From the NCBI GenBank assembly GCA_002215645.1, contig NGFI01000008.1, positions 416,265 to 480,264 of the forward strand: 64,000 nt of DNA. Reading direction: 5' to 3'. This DNA comes from Gemmatimonadetes bacterium 2013_60CM_65_52. Its GTDB lineage: Bacteria; Gemmatimonadota; Gemmatimonadetes; Gemmatimonadales; Gemmatimonadaceae. Below the pieces are notes generated by a model. It did no database searches and was not told the origin of the DNA. It saw only the letters and a list, made by a program, of their open reading frames with translations. Position numbers and translations under genes: made by a program. Positions 17,105 to 26,274 of this stretch are shown piece after piece. Positions within the stretch are counted from its first letter, which is position 1. Each line of letters starts with the position of its first letter.

Positions 17105-18322
17105 TTAGTGCTTGCGGCCGGGCGCGATCGCGTCGCGTCCGAATTTCTTCCGGACCGCGTCCATCGTGCGTGATACGATGCGGTCCCGCTCCGTCTCGAG
17201 TGGCCGACTCGCGTCGAACAGTGAAAGCTGCCTGATGAGCGGATCGCCGAACCCGGAGAGGGCGACGCCGAGCAAGCGCGCCGGGACGCGGCGTGCGCGG
17301 CGCAGCTTGTGGAGAAGGTCGCGCGCGACCACGAAGATTGCGCGATCCGACTCGAGCGGATCGTCCACCGTGCGGCTCGCCTGGCGCGTCGTGAAGTCCT
17401 TGTCGCGGATTCGGACCGTGACGGTGCGCGCCCGCAGATCGGCGCCGCGAAGATCCCCGGCCGCTCGGCCGACGAGCTCCGTCAACTCGCCCTCGAGAAG
17501 CAGGTCGTCGTGGATGTCGGTTGGAAAGGTCTCGTCGCGGCTGATGCTGCGGGCGGGCTCGCGGTCGTCGACGACGCTCTCGTCGACGCCGCGCACACGT
17601 CGCCCGAGCCATCCCGCATCACCGGGTCCGACCAGACGCACGAGCGCCGCCTCGTCTCGATCCAGCACGTCGGATACACTGCGCAATCCCCGTTCGGCGA
17701 GGCGTGCCGTCGTCTTGGGGCCGATGCCCGGGATGTCCGCCAGCACCAGCTCCCGCATGAACGCGATCTCGCTGCCCGGCTCGACCACGCGCACGCCATC
17801 GGCGTCGTTTTCCGGCCGTGGCTTGGCGCCCTCCGCCGCCAGCTTGGCGATGAGCTTCGACGTGCCGCCTCCGATGGAGACGCGCAACTTCGTCTCCTCG
17901 AGTACCACATCCCGCATGCGATGCGCGATCGTCTGGAGTGAGGCGCCCGCATAGATGGACTCGGTGCCGCCGAGATCCGCGTACCATTCGTCGATGCTGG
18001 CGGACTGGACGACGGGTGCAAAGCGTTCGAGCACGGCGCGGATCTCCTTGTGCTTCTGCCGGCACGCTTTACCCGGAACGGGGACGCACGTAGCACCTGG
18101 GCAGAGCCGAAGCGCTCGCGACATCGGCATGGCCGAGCGGACGCCATGCTGTCGCGCTTCGTACGACGCGGAGCACACCACGCCTCGTCCTTCCGCCGTT
18201 CCGCCGACGAGCAGCAGGGGAGCGCGGCCGGCACCCTCCGGATCCACGAGTCGCGCGACGGCGACGAAGAACGCGTCGGCGTCGATGAGCAGGATCCGCC
18301 GAACCGGTGTTTGTTCGGGCAT
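17105..18322 (-). CDS. dinB: DNA polymerase IV (Y family)
   Basis: A 405-residue translesion polymerase. Catalytic acidic residues: LLIDADAFFVAVA (D14, with the steric-gate Phe) and SASIDEWYADLGG (D111, E112), where a Trp replaces the usual Ala after the Asp-Glu pair. The fingers/palm segment SASYEARQHGVRSAMPMSRA, the thumb helix-hairpin-helix LADIPGIGPKTTARLAERG near 215, and a little-finger domain from about 270 with TVTVRIRDKDF are present. It ends in LSLFD, resembling a beta-clamp-binding motif (QLSLFD), and a basic tail. It is the only + region gene on the minus strand between 1 and 46 kb. The ATG lies 5 bases after a perfect TATAAT, so the mRNA may be leaderless. Confidence 0.92.
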   Translation of the reverse strand: MPEQTPVRRILLIDADAFFVAVARLVDPEGAGRAPLLLVGGTAEGRGVVCSASYEARQHGVRSAMPMSRALRLCPGATCVPVPGKACRQKHKEIRAVLERFAPVVQSASIDEWYADLGGTESIYAGASLQTIAHRMRDVVLEETKLRVSIGGGTSKLIAKLAAEGAKPRPENDADGVRVVEPGSEIAFMRELVLADIPGIGPKTTARLAERGLRSVSDVLDRDEAALVRLVGPGDAGWLGRRVRGVDESVVDDREPARSISRDETFPTDIHDDLLLEGELTELVGRAAGDLRGADLRARTVTVRIRDKDFTTRQASRTVDDPLESDRAIFVVARDLLHKLRRARRVPARLLGVALSGFGDPLIRQLSLFDASRPLETERDRIVSRTMDAVRKKFGRDAIAPGRKH

Positions 18323-18327
18323 ACAGA

Positions 18328-18333
18328 ATTATA
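18328..18333 (-). promoter_or_regulatory. perfect -10 box for dinB, probably leaderless
   Basis: TATAAT on the minus strand, separated from the dinB ATG by 5 bases. No convincing -35 box is present at 16-18 bases, which could mean an activated or SOS-controlled promoter, although no LexA box is recognisable to me. Confidence 0.5.
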
Positions 18334-18476
18334 GCCGTGCGGGGGCACAGCTACCGACGTCAGAAATGCCACTCTGAGACTCTCCGCCGCCGACGCCAAG
18401 GCGGCGATGAGACGGCGGACGGCAGAAGCAGAATTCGGAGGGCAGACGCAGACTCTGAACCGTCGTGCCCGTGCGG

Positions 18477-18505
18477 TTGACGGCTCGTAAGTTGTTGTCT
18501 AGCTT
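18477..18505 (+). promoter_or_regulatory. promoter of rplM-rpsI
   Basis: TTGACG (18477-18482), 17-base spacer, TAGCTT (18500-18505), within the 276-base gap between dinB and rplM. It leaves a leader of about 87 bases. The rest of the gap holds an unexplained hairpin (CGCCGCC 18385-18391 with GGCGGCG 18400-18406). Confidence 0.7.
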
Positions 18506-18598
18506 ACAGGTCTGTCCAAAAACGCCTTCAGTGGCGGCCGAGACCCGGGTTGCATGACGCACCGGTGAGGCGAGGTACCGACGCAGTCACTTCGAGTC

Positions 18599-19051
18599 AT
18601 GTTCAAATCGTACACCGCCACGCCGCGCGATATCCAGCAGGACTGGTATATCGTCGACGCCGATGGCCTGGTGCTCGGCCGCCTCGCCACCGAGGTCGCG
18701 CGCATCATCCGCGGCAAGCACAAGCCGATGTTCACGCCGCACATGGATACGGGCGACGGCGTCATCGTCATCAACGCATCCAAGGTCCGCGTCACGGGCC
18801 GCAAGAGCGAGCAGAAGGAGTACTTCCACCACACGGGCTACATGGGTCACGAGCGGTTCACGCCGTTCGCGACGATGCTGTCCAGGCATCCGGAGCGCAT
18901 CATCGAGAAGGCCGTCTACGGCATGCTGCCGAAGACCGCGCTCGGCCGTCAGGCGCTCCGCGGCAAGCTTCGCGTGTACGGCGGCGCAGAGCATCCCCAC
19001 TCGGCCCAGGTGCCGAAGACGCTGACCCTCAAGAAGAGCGAGGCGAAGTAG
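18599..19051 (+). CDS. rplM: 50S ribosomal protein L13
   Basis: A 150-residue ribosomal protein of normal length. Signatures: WYIVDADGLVLGRLATEVA, IRGKHKPMFTPHMDTGD, VINASKVRVTGRK, YFHHTGYMG and the C-terminal GMLPKTALGRQALRGKLRVY followed by EHPHSAQ. It is an early-assembly protein of the 50S subunit. It is followed after 2 bases by rpsI, the usual L13-S9 pair, and driven by the promoter at 18477. Confidence 0.97.
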   Translation: MFKSYTATPRDIQQDWYIVDADGLVLGRLATEVARIIRGKHKPMFTPHMDTGDGVIVINASKVRVTGRKSEQKEYFHHTGYMGHERFTPFATMLSRHPERIIEKAVYGMLPKTALGRQALRGKLRVYGGAEHPHSAQVPKTLTLKKSEAK

Positions 19052-19053
19052 CC

Positions 19054-19446
19054 ATGGCCGAAGGAGTCACGCACACGATCGGACGCCGCAAGGAAGCGGT
19101 GTGCCGCGTCTACTTGAAGGCCGGTTCCGGCAAGTGGGACATCAACGGCCGCACGCTGGGAGACTACTTCCCGCGCCCGGCGCTGGTGTCCGCCATTCAG
19201 CAGCCGTTTACGGCGACCGACATGCTCGGCCGCTTCGACGTCAAGGCGAACGTGTCCGGCGGTGGCCAGACGGGCCAGGCCGGTGCGCTGCGCCTCGCGG
19301 TGGCGCGCGCCATCGTGCAGATCGACGAGTCGCAGCGCCGCAAGCTCCGCGACCTGGGTCTTCTGACACGGGACGCGCGTGCGGTCGAACGGAAGAAGCC
19401 AGGCCGGCCGAAGGCACGAAAGAGATTCCAGTTCAGCAAGCGGTAA
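19054..19446 (+). CDS. rpsI: 30S ribosomal protein S9
   Basis: A 130-residue protein with the S9 signature GRRKEAVCRVYL at the start, VSGGGQTGQAGALRLAVARAI, and the basic C-terminal tail RKKPGRPKARKRFQFSKR, whose final Lys-Arg reaches the P-site tRNA. The ATG at 19054 follows the rplM stop after 2 bases. A long hairpin follows at 19475. Confidence 0.97.
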   Translation: MAEGVTHTIGRRKEAVCRVYLKAGSGKWDINGRTLGDYFPRPALVSAIQQPFTATDMLGRFDVKANVSGGGQTGQAGALRLAVARAIVQIDESQRRKLRDLGLLTRDARAVERKKPGRPKARKRFQFSKR

Positions 19447-19474
19447 CCTGTAGTTCATCCAGCACGCTTCCCGA

Positions 19475-19512
19475 GTCTCCGCCTGGTGCCGGCCATGCCG
19501 GTAGGCGGAGAC
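19475..19512 (+). promoter_or_regulatory. long two-part hairpin between rpsI and rpsB
   Basis: GTCTCCGCCT (19475-19484) pairs perfectly with AGGCGGAGAC (19503-19512), and an inner CCGGC/GCCGG stem lies inside. No T run follows, so it looks less like an intrinsic terminator than a leader structure in front of rpsB (ATG 40 bases later), possibly an S2 feedback site or an RNA processing site. Confidence 0.5.
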
Positions 19513-19551
19513 GCTGACGGAAGCGGAAGACATCAACCACGTATTACGACA

Positions 19552-20454
19552 ATGGCAGACGACAACAAGCCCACCCTCGAGCAGCTCCTCGCGGCTGGCG
19601 TCCACTTCGGACACCAGACCCGCCGGTGGAATCCCAAGATGCGCCGCTTCATTTTCGCCGAGCGCAACGGGATCCACATCATCGACCTTCAGAAGTCCCT
19701 CCGTCAGCTCGAGATCGCGCAGAAGCTGGTGCGCGACGTCGTGACGCGCGGCGACAGCGTCCTGTTCGTGTGCACGAAGGCGCAGGTGGCCGGCATCGTG
19801 AAGCAGGAAGCGGAGCGTTGCAACGCGATGTACATCACCGAGCGGTGGCTCGGTGGGCTGCTCACGAACTTCCAGACGGTGAAGAAACAGCTCAAGCGCA
19901 TGAAGGAGCTCGAGGCCGGCAGCGTCGAGGGCGGCGAGTGGGAGAACTACACGAAGAAGGAACGCCTCATGATGTCGCGTGAAAAGGACAAGCTCGGGAA
20001 GTATCTGAGCGGCATCCGGAGTCTCACGCGCACGCCGGGCCTCATGTTCGTCGTCGACGCGAAGAAGGAGAAGATCGCCGTCGCCGAAGCCAACAAGCTT
20101 GGCATCCCGATCATCGCGATCGTGGACACGAACGCGGATCCCGACCTCATCACCGTTCCGATCGCGGGCAATGACGACGCCATCCGCTCGGTCGAGCTGA
20201 TCACCAAGGCCATCGCGGACACCATCGCCGAAGCGCGCCTTGCGGCGCCGATTCGCGCGGAGGCCGAAGAGGGCGCCGAGGGCACGATGACGTACAGCTC
20301 CGAGCGGGGTACGGAGTCCGCGGTGGAGCGCGACGAGCGTCGTCGCCGGCGTCCGCGCCGCCGCCGCGCGAAGCCCGAAGCAATCGCTGCGCACCTGAAG
20401 GGCACCGAAGCCGAGGCCGAAGCGCCGGACGTCGCACCCGACGACGCAGAGTAG
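19552..20454 (+). CDS. rpsB: 30S ribosomal protein S2
   Basis: A 300-residue protein; the first 230 residues are canonical S2: [34 protein letters not shown] segment, [32 protein letters not shown]. It carries an extended C-terminal tail of about 65 residues, first acidic, then a very basic run ([17 protein letters not shown]) and again acidic, longer than the E. coli protein (241). The ATG at 19552 gives the expected N-terminus. A terminator-like hairpin separates it from tsf. Confidence 0.96.
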   Translation: MADDNKPTLEQLLAAGVHFGHQTRRWNPKMRRFIFAERNGIHIIDLQKSLRQLEIAQKLVRDVVTRGDSVLFVCTKAQVAGIVKQEAERCNAMYITERWLGGLLTNFQTVKKQLKRMKELEAGSVEGGEWENYTKKERLMMSREKDKLGKYLSGIRSLTRTPGLMFVVDAKKEKIAVAEANKLGIPIIAIVDTNADPDLITVPIAGNDDAIRSVELITKAIADTIAEARLAAPIRAEAEEGAEGTMTYSSERGTESAVERDERRRRRPRRRRAKPEAIAAHLKGTEAEAEAPDVAPDDAE

Positions 20455-20510
20455 GCCTGATCCACGCGGAACGCGCGAGCGTCCCCGCAACGGACAGGTT
20501 AACATTCAGA

Positions 20511-20536
20511 CGCCGCCGGCCAGCCCGGCGGCGTTT
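20511..20536 (+). terminator. hairpin with TTT just before tsf, terminator or attenuator
   Basis: CGCCGCCGG (20511-20519) pairs perfectly with CCGGCGGCG (20525-20533), 5-base loop, then TTTCC. It ends 28 bases before the tsf ATG, so it could reduce read-through from rpsB into tsf. The tail is short. Confidence 0.55.
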
Positions 20537-20564
20537 CCACGCCACACCCGAGAATCGACGAGAA

Positions 20565-21440
20565 ATGGCTGCGTTCACCGCCAAGGATGTTGCAGACCTG
20601 CGCCAGCGCACCGGCGCGGGAATGATGGAGTGCAAGAAAGCCCTCGAGGAAAACGAGGGCGACATCGAGAAGGCCATCGAGTGGCTGCGCAAGAAGGGCA
20701 TCGCCAAGGCCGAGAAGCGCGCGGGACGCGCGGCTTCCGAGGGCAAGATCGTCGCGCTCACGTCGCCGGACGGCCGCACCGGCGTGCTCGTGGAGCTGAA
20801 TAGCGAGACGGACTTCGTCGCGCGCAACGAGACCTTCGGGCAGACCGCTTACCAGATCGCCAACCTCGTGCACGACCATAAGGAGACGAACGGCGTCGTC
20901 TCCGCGGCCGAGGACTCGCCCATCATGGCCATCGCCTTCGGCGAGTCGGGGAGTCTGTCCGAGGCGCTCAAGATGCTGACCGGCACGATCGGCGAAAACA
21001 TCGTGCTGCGGCGGTACGCGCGTCTCTCCGGAGAGGGTGCGGTCGGCTCCTACGTGCATCACAACGGCAAGGTCGCCGCGCTGGTGGAGATCGGCGGACT
21101 GTCCGGCGATGCGGGTCAGCAGCTGGCGCGCACCATCGCGGAGCACGTCGCCGCGGGCGTGCCGGCCGTCCCTGTCGCCGTGCAGCGGGAAGACGTGCCC
21201 TCGGAAGTGGTCGAGCGAGAGCGCCGCATCTTCACCGAGCAGGCCGCCGCGAGCGGCAAGCCGGAGAACATCGTCAAGAAGATGGTGGAGGGCAGGATCG
21301 ACAAGTTCTACAAGGAGGTCACGCTCATCGACCAGCCCTGGGTTCGCGACGACAGCAAGAGCATCCGCGATCTCCTGAAGGCCGCCGGCAGCGAAGTCAC
21401 GATCAAGCGCTTCGCGCGCTTCCAGATGGGACAGGAGTAA
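20565..21440 (+). CDS. tsf: translation elongation factor Ts
   Basis: A 291-residue nucleotide-exchange factor for EF-Tu. The N-terminal UBA-like domain reads VADLRQRTGAGMMECKKAL, followed by the core EGKIVAL, the catalytic VELNSETDFVARNE near residue 85 (the Asp-Phe pair that disrupts Mg binding in EF-Tu), and the C-terminal LIDQPWVRDD and VTIKRFARFQMGQE. Normal length. It lies between rpsB and pyrH as in most bacteria. Confidence 0.97.
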   Translation: MAAFTAKDVADLRQRTGAGMMECKKALEENEGDIEKAIEWLRKKGIAKAEKRAGRAASEGKIVALTSPDGRTGVLVELNSETDFVARNETFGQTAYQIANLVHDHKETNGVVSAAEDSPIMAIAFGESGSLSEALKMLTGTIGENIVLRRYARLSGEGAVGSYVHHNGKVAALVEIGGLSGDAGQQLARTIAEHVAAGVPAVPVAVQREDVPSEVVERERRIFTEQAAASGKPENIVKKMVEGRIDKFYKEVTLIDQPWVRDDSKSIRDLLKAAGSEVTIKRFARFQMGQE

Positions 21441-21446
21441 AGACTC

Positions 21447-22160
21447 GTGACCGAGCTTCGCTATCCGCGGGTGCTGCTCAAGATCTCCGGTGAAGCGCTG
21501 GCCGGAGAGCGGGGGCTCGGGTTCGACTTCCCAACCATCGAGCGCATCGCCGACGAGATTCAGTCGGTGGTGCGCCTCGGGACGTCGCTCGGACTCGTGA
21601 TCGGCGGCGGCAACATGGTGCGGGGATCGCAGCTCTCGAAGATGGGCATGGATCGCGTGAGCGCGGACTACATGGGCATGCTGGGCACGGTCATCAACGC
21701 GCTCGCCGTCCAGGACATCCTCGAGCGAAAGGGGATGGAGACGCGGGTCATGACCGCCATCCGCATGGAGGAGCTGGCCGAGCCGTACATTCGGCGCCGC
21801 GCCCTCCGGCATTTGGAGACGGAGCGCATCGTCATCTTTGCCGCGGGCACGGGCAATCCGTACTTTAGCACCGACACGGCGGCGGTCCTGCGCGGCATCC
21901 AGATCAAGGCCAACGTCATCATCAAGGCCACCAGCGTGGACGGCGTGTACTCCGCCGATCCAAAACAGGATCCGAACGCCAAGTTCTACCATGAGATCAG
22001 CTACCGCGACGTCATGCTCGAGGAGCTCAAGGTGATGGACCAGACCGCCGTGACGCTCTGCAAGGAGAACGCGTTGCCGCTGATCGTTCTGAACATCCAC
22101 CAACCGGGCGCGATTGCCGCGGCGGTTCGCGGCGAGCGCGTCGGCACACTCGTCCGATGA
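21447..22160 (+). CDS. pyrH: uridylate kinase
   Basis: A 237-residue amino-acid-kinase-fold enzyme that phosphorylates [14 protein letters not shown] at the start, [31 protein letters not shown] near 50-80, [16 protein letters not shown] near 130 and [17 protein letters not shown] near 160. Start GTG at 21447, six bases after the tsf stop. It overlaps frr by ATGA. Confidence 0.96.
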   Translation: MTELRYPRVLLKISGEALAGERGLGFDFPTIERIADEIQSVVRLGTSLGLVIGGGNMVRGSQLSKMGMDRVSADYMGMLGTVINALAVQDILERKGMETRVMTAIRMEELAEPYIRRRALRHLETERIVIFAAGTGNPYFSTDTAAVLRGIQIKANVIIKATSVDGVYSADPKQDPNAKFYHEISYRDVMLEELKVMDQTAVTLCKENALPLIVLNIHQPGAIAAAVRGERVGTLVR

Positions 22161-22711
22161 GCACAATCCCACAGATCATGAAGGACTGCCGGTCCGCCAT
22201 GGAGAAGGGGCTGGATGCGGCGAAGCGCGAGTTCGCATCGGTCCGCTCGGGGAAGGCGACGCCGAACATGCTCGACACCGTCCGCGTCGAGGCCTACGGA
22301 CAGATGATGGCGCTCAATCAGGTGGCCAGCATCGCCACGCCGGAACCCCGCACGATTCTCGTGACGCCGTTCGACAAGTCACAGGCGAAGGCCATCGAGA
22401 AGGCCATCCGCGATTCCGACCTCGGACTCGAGCCCGCGCAGCAGAGCGGCGTCATCCGTGTGCCCTTGCCACAGATGAACGAGCAACGTCGCAAGGAACT
22501 CGTGAAGATCGTTCACAAGTACGCCGAGGACGGCCGCATCGCGGTGCGCCACTCGCGCACCCACGCGCGCGACGCGCTCAAGAAGTTGAGCGGCGTCAGC
22601 GAAGACGACGTCAAGCATGCCGAGAAGGACCTCCAGAAGGTCCATGACGACTTCATCGCGAAGATCGACCAGTTGGTCAAGGCCAAAGAGGCCGAGATCA
22701 TGGAAGTCTGA
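22157..22711 (+). CDS. frr: ribosome recycling factor
   Basis: A 184-residue factor that splits terminated ribosomes with EF-G. Signatures: [69 protein letters not shown] and the long helices with [18 protein letters not shown]. Normal length. Downstream, the usual uppS gene is absent and cdsA follows directly. Confidence 0.96.
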   Translation: MSTIPQIMKDCRSAMEKGLDAAKREFASVRSGKATPNMLDTVRVEAYGQMMALNQVASIATPEPRTILVTPFDKSQAKAIEKAIRDSDLGLEPAQQSGVIRVPLPQMNEQRRKELVKIVHKYAEDGRIAVRHSRTHARDALKKLSGVSEDDVKHAEKDLQKVHDDFIAKIDQLVKAKEAEIMEV

Positions 22712-22743
22712 GGCACGACGCCTTCCTCCAGCAGCCCGCGCGC

Positions 22744-23652
22744 ATGAGCGAGCTCGCGCTCCGCGTCCTGTTCTCCATCGTCGCTGCTCCGATCGCACTG
22801 GGCATCGTGCTCGTGGGCGGCGCTCCCCTCGCGGCGCTGCTCGCAGTCGTGTGCGCCATCGGCGCGTGGGAGTTCTACCGGCTCGCCATCGCGACGGGTG
22901 CCCGCCCACTCGATGACGCCGGCATCGCAATCGCCGGCGTGACGCCACTCGTGATTCACGCCCATTACCTGGGACTCATTACGGCGCGGCCCGCGTTCGC
23001 CGCGCTCGTCGTCCTCGGCATTTGCGCGGCCGCCATCTGGACGCGAGGCGTCGAAGGGCAGCCGCTGGGCGCGAGCGCGACGACCGTATTCGGCATTCTC
23101 TACACGGCTGGCGCGCTCGGCTTCGGATACGCGCTGCGCTACCACGACGTGGTTCGCGGCTACGACTCCGTCGGCGCCTTCAACCTGACACTCGCCGGCC
23201 TGCCGCTGCGTATTCCTCCTGGTGGCATCCTTCTCGTCTTTCCTCTCGTCGTCACCTGGGCCACGGACATCGGCGCGTATGCGGTGGGCCGGGCCGTTGG
23301 CGGACCAAAGCTCATTCCGAGCGTGAGTCCGGGAAAGACGATCTCCGGCGCGGTGGGCGGACTCGTGGTGAGCATGCTCGTATCGCTTGCGTATGCGCGT
23401 CTCGTGCTCGCGCCCGGCGCGCACCTCGGTCTTACGCCACAGGGAGCTCTGCTGTTCGGCGCATGCCTCAGCGTCGCGGCGCAATCAGGCGATCTGTTCG
23501 AGTCGCTGATCAAACGCGAGGCGGGCGCGAAGGACAGCTCCCATCTGATCCCCGGGCACGGCGGCATTCTCGATCGCTTCGACAGCCTGATTTTCGTGCT
23601 GCCGGTGGCGTACGTGCTGCTCGGCTGGCTGCCCATGCCGCTGTTCCAATGA
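22744..23652 (+). CDS. cdsA: phosphatidate cytidylyltransferase
   Basis: A 302-residue inner-membrane enzyme making CDP-diacylglycerol. Hydrophobic segments start at the N-terminus (LRVLFSIVAAPIALGIVLV) and recur to give about eight spans. The family signature near the end reads SGDLFESLIKREAGAKDSS, then IPGHGGILDRFDSLIF, with the metal-binding Asp residues. SPGKTISGAVGG is also conserved. It overlaps dxr by ATGA. Confidence 0.94.
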   Translation: MSELALRVLFSIVAAPIALGIVLVGGAPLAALLAVVCAIGAWEFYRLAIATGARPLDDAGIAIAGVTPLVIHAHYLGLITARPAFAALVVLGICAAAIWTRGVEGQPLGASATTVFGILYTAGALGFGYALRYHDVVRGYDSVGAFNLTLAGLPLRIPPGGILLVFPLVVTWATDIGAYAVGRAVGGPKLIPSVSPGKTISGAVGGLVVSMLVSLAYARLVLAPGAHLGLTPQGALLFGACLSVAAQSGDLFESLIKREAGAKDSSHLIPGHGGILDRFDSLIFVLPVAYVLLGWLPMPLFQ

Positions 23653-24779
23653 CACGCGGCGTTGCGCTGTTGGGCTCGACCGGGTCGATCGGCACCACGG
23701 CGCTTCGAGTGCTCGATCGCCATCGAGATCGCTTTCGCGTAACCGGCCTTACCGCGTTCACCAACGAGTCGATCCTGGCGGAGCAGGTGCGGGCGTTCGC
23801 CCCATCGTACATCGGTCTCGTTCGCAACGGCACCGCGACGCATGCCGGTTGGTGCCATGGGGAGTCGTGCCTCGTGGACGCCGCGTCGCGTGACGACGCG
23901 GACATCGTGGTCAATGCCGTCGTCGGCTCCGTGGGCCTTCGCGCGACACTCGCCGCGTTGGAGCGCGGTAAGCGTGTGGCGCTCGCCAACAAGGAGTCGC
24001 TCGTCATGGGTGGATCACTGGTAACCGCTGCTGCGGCACGCGGTGGCGGCGAGATCGTACCTATCGATAGCGAGCACAGCGCGATTCTTCAGTGCATCGG
24101 CACGCGTCCCGTGAGCGAGGTCCGCCGGATCGTGTTGACGGCGTCTGGCGGTCCATTTCGTGACTGGAGTGCCGACCGCATCGCGAATGCGACACCTGAG
24201 CAGACGCTGCGGCATCCCACATGGCAGATGGGACCGAAGATCACCGTGGACAGCGCCACGCTTGCCAACAAGGCCTTGGAGGTGATCGAGGCCCACTATC
24301 TCTTCGGCATTCCGTACGAGCGCATCGACGTCGTCGTGCATCCGCAGAGCATCGTGCATTCGTTCGTCGAGTTCATCGACGGCAGCGTGGTGGCTCAGCT
24401 CGGTGCGCCAAGCATGGAGCTGCCCATTCTGTACGCGCTCACCTACCCGGACCGTGTTAGCGACACTGGGGTACCAACCTTTGACCCGGTCGCGCGGTCT
24501 CCATTGACGTTCGAGGCCGTGCGGCATGACGAGTTCCCCGCGCTCCGTCTCGGTATCGAGGCGGGACGGGCGGGCGGTGCCGCGCCCGCGGTGTTCAACG
24601 CGGCGAACGAACAGGCCGTGGCACTCTATCTGGACGGCCGGATTCGTTTTGGGGACATCGCACGCAGCATCGGGGGCGCGCTGGAAGCGCTCGTTGGTGC
24701 CGCGAGCGGATCGCTCGACGCCATTCTCCACGCCGATACTGAGGCACGTCGTCACGTGAAAGAGCAGCTCGGATGCTAG
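23649..24779 (+). CDS. dxr: 1-deoxy-D-xylulose 5-phosphate reductoisomerase
   Basis: A 376-residue NADPH enzyme of the MEP isoprenoid pathway. GSTGSIGTTAL at 9-19 binds NADPH, NKESLVMGG near 115, the metal and substrate site PIDSEHSAILQC near 138, TASGGPFRDW near 165, HPTWQMGPKITVDSATLANK near 195-215, and the loop EVIEAHYLFGIPYERIDVVVHPQSI. Normal length. It overlaps rseP by 7 bases. Confidence 0.96.
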   Translation: MTRGVALLGSTGSIGTTALRVLDRHRDRFRVTGLTAFTNESILAEQVRAFAPSYIGLVRNGTATHAGWCHGESCLVDAASRDDADIVVNAVVGSVGLRATLAALERGKRVALANKESLVMGGSLVTAAAARGGGEIVPIDSEHSAILQCIGTRPVSEVRRIVLTASGGPFRDWSADRIANATPEQTLRHPTWQMGPKITVDSATLANKALEVIEAHYLFGIPYERIDVVVHPQSIVHSFVEFIDGSVVAQLGAPSMELPILYALTYPDRVSDTGVPTFDPVARSPLTFEAVRHDEFPALRLGIEAGRAGGAAPAVFNAANEQAVALYLDGRIRFGDIARSIGGALEALVGAASGSLDAILHADTEARRHVKEQLGC

Positions 24780-26200
24780 CATACGTCGCGCCGATCATCG
24801 TGTTCGGCATCGTGATCTTCGTTCACGAGCTCGGACATTTCATCGCGGCAAAGCTCGTCGGGGTGTACACGCCCCGATTCTCGATCGGTTTCGGGCCCGC
24901 CTTGCTGCGGCTGCGGCGAGGCGAGACGGAGTACGTGCTCGCCGCGCTCCCGCTGGGTGGCTACGTGCGGATGGCCTCGCGCCACGACGCCGAGGCCGCG
25001 TTTCTCGAGGGGGGGAACGAGGAGTCGAGTGCGCTGAAGCCCGATGATCCGCGATACGATGCCGAGGCGATGGTTCCGTTTGGGCCGAAGCCGGTACCCG
25101 AGTCGCGGTGGTTCGAGTCCAAGAGTCTGGCAGCGCGTCTGTTCATCATGATTGCCGGCGTGACGATGAACGTGCTGCTCGCGTTCGTGGTGCTGACGGG
25201 AATCGGCCTGTATTACGGAGAGGTCGTGGTCGGCACCCGCGTCGTCGGCGCCGTGCACGCGGTGTCCAATGCGCCGGCGCTGACGGCGCTACGGGCCGGT
25301 GACACCATCGCGGCCGTCAATGACAAGTCCGTCCGCAACTGGAACGAGATCCGCGACCTGATCGATGAGACGCACGCGGCCCGCCTCGTCATCCGGACGA
25401 ATCGTGGTACGATCGCGGTTCCTGTGGGCGGGTCAGGCGAGCCGGGCGCCCGCGACATCGGCAACGCGATCGACTTCTTCATACCGCCGGTGATCGGCGA
25501 CCTGCTGCCGGGCAGCGCGGCGGTGCGCGGCGGTCTCCGTGCCGGTGACTCCGTGGTGGCGATCGATCACCAGCCCGTGGACAGCTGGTCGCAGCTTCAG
25601 GCGCGCGTCGCGCCGTCGGCGGGCAGGGAGATCGCGTTCGACGTTCGTCGCCATGGCGTCCCGCGCACGTTCACGGTACGTCCGGATGCGGTGGACCAGA
25701 AGGATCCCGTGACGAAGCAGATGGCGTCGGTGGGAAAGATTGGCGCGACGCCCGCGGACTTCAGCAGCCGCCAGCCGATGGCGATCGGGACCGCGTTCGG
25801 GGAGGGGGCGCGACAGACGTGGCTCACGGCAACGAAGATCGTGGCCGTCGTGCGCGGTCTCCTGACGCGCGAAGTCTCCGTGCGGCAGCTCGGCGGCCCC
25901 ATCGCGATTACGCGGGCGTCGGTGGCCGCGGCGCAGAGCGGCGTCGAGAGTCTTTTTCTGCTGATCGCCGTTCTTAGCGTGAACGTGGCGGTCCTCAACC
26001 TGCTCCCGATTCCGATTCTCGATGGCGGGCAGATCCTGATCAACGTGGCCGAGTCAGTGAAGGGGCGTCCGTTCAGCGCGCGGACGCGGGAGTACATCCT
26101 GCGCTTCGGGCTGGTGGCCATACTGCTGATCTTCGCGATGTCGACGTTCAACGACCTGGCCAACGGAGTGCGGGACGTCGTAGCGCGGCTCTTCGGCTGA
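24773..26200 (+). CDS. rseP: RIP metalloprotease RseP (site-2 protease)
   Basis: A 475-residue intramembrane zinc protease that cleaves anti-sigma factors and remnant signal peptides. The active site FVHELGHF (H18, E19, H22) lies in the first membrane span; the third zinc ligand is in NLLPIPILDGGQ near 410. Two PDZ domains occupy about 150-215 (VVGAVHAVSNAPAL...) and 225-300 (LLPGSAAVRGGLRAGDSVVAID). An insertion at about 70-105, rich in acidic residues, sits between the first span and the next compared with E. coli. The gene order cdsA-dxr-rseP is standard. Confidence 0.94.
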   Translation: MLAYVAPIIVFGIVIFVHELGHFIAAKLVGVYTPRFSIGFGPALLRLRRGETEYVLAALPLGGYVRMASRHDAEAAFLEGGNEESSALKPDDPRYDAEAMVPFGPKPVPESRWFESKSLAARLFIMIAGVTMNVLLAFVVLTGIGLYYGEVVVGTRVVGAVHAVSNAPALTALRAGDTIAAVNDKSVRNWNEIRDLIDETHAARLVIRTNRGTIAVPVGGSGEPGARDIGNAIDFFIPPVIGDLLPGSAAVRGGLRAGDSVVAIDHQPVDSWSQLQARVAPSAGREIAFDVRRHGVPRTFTVRPDAVDQKDPVTKQMASVGKIGATPADFSSRQPMAIGTAFGEGARQTWLTATKIVAVVRGLLTREVSVRQLGGPIAITRASVAAAQSGVESLFLLIAVLSVNVAVLNLLPIPILDGGQILINVAESVKGRPFSARTREYILRFGLVAILLIFAMSTFNDLANGVRDVVARLFG

Positions 26201-26212
26201 GCCGTTCCTTTC

Positions 26213-26241
26213 TTGACACGTTGCGCCGCCTGAGCTAACTT
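26213..26241 (+). promoter_or_regulatory. promoter of rpsO
   Basis: Consensus TTGACA (26213-26218), 17 bases, TAACTT (26236-26241), leaving a leader of about 27-33 bases before rpsO. The -10 region TAACTTACA resembles TAGCTTACA of the rplM promoter. Confidence 0.8.
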
Positions 26242-26274
26242 ACACGGCTCAACCAACTTATCTCTGTTTAGCCA

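Noticed and set aside
18385..18406. GC hairpin in the dinB-rplM gap as a terminator
   Set aside because: No gene is transcribed into it from the left on the + strand, and no T run follows on either side.
20499..22172. 557-codon minus-strand frame across tsf and pyrH
   Set aside because: Covers two certain genes; composition is typical of a shadow frame.
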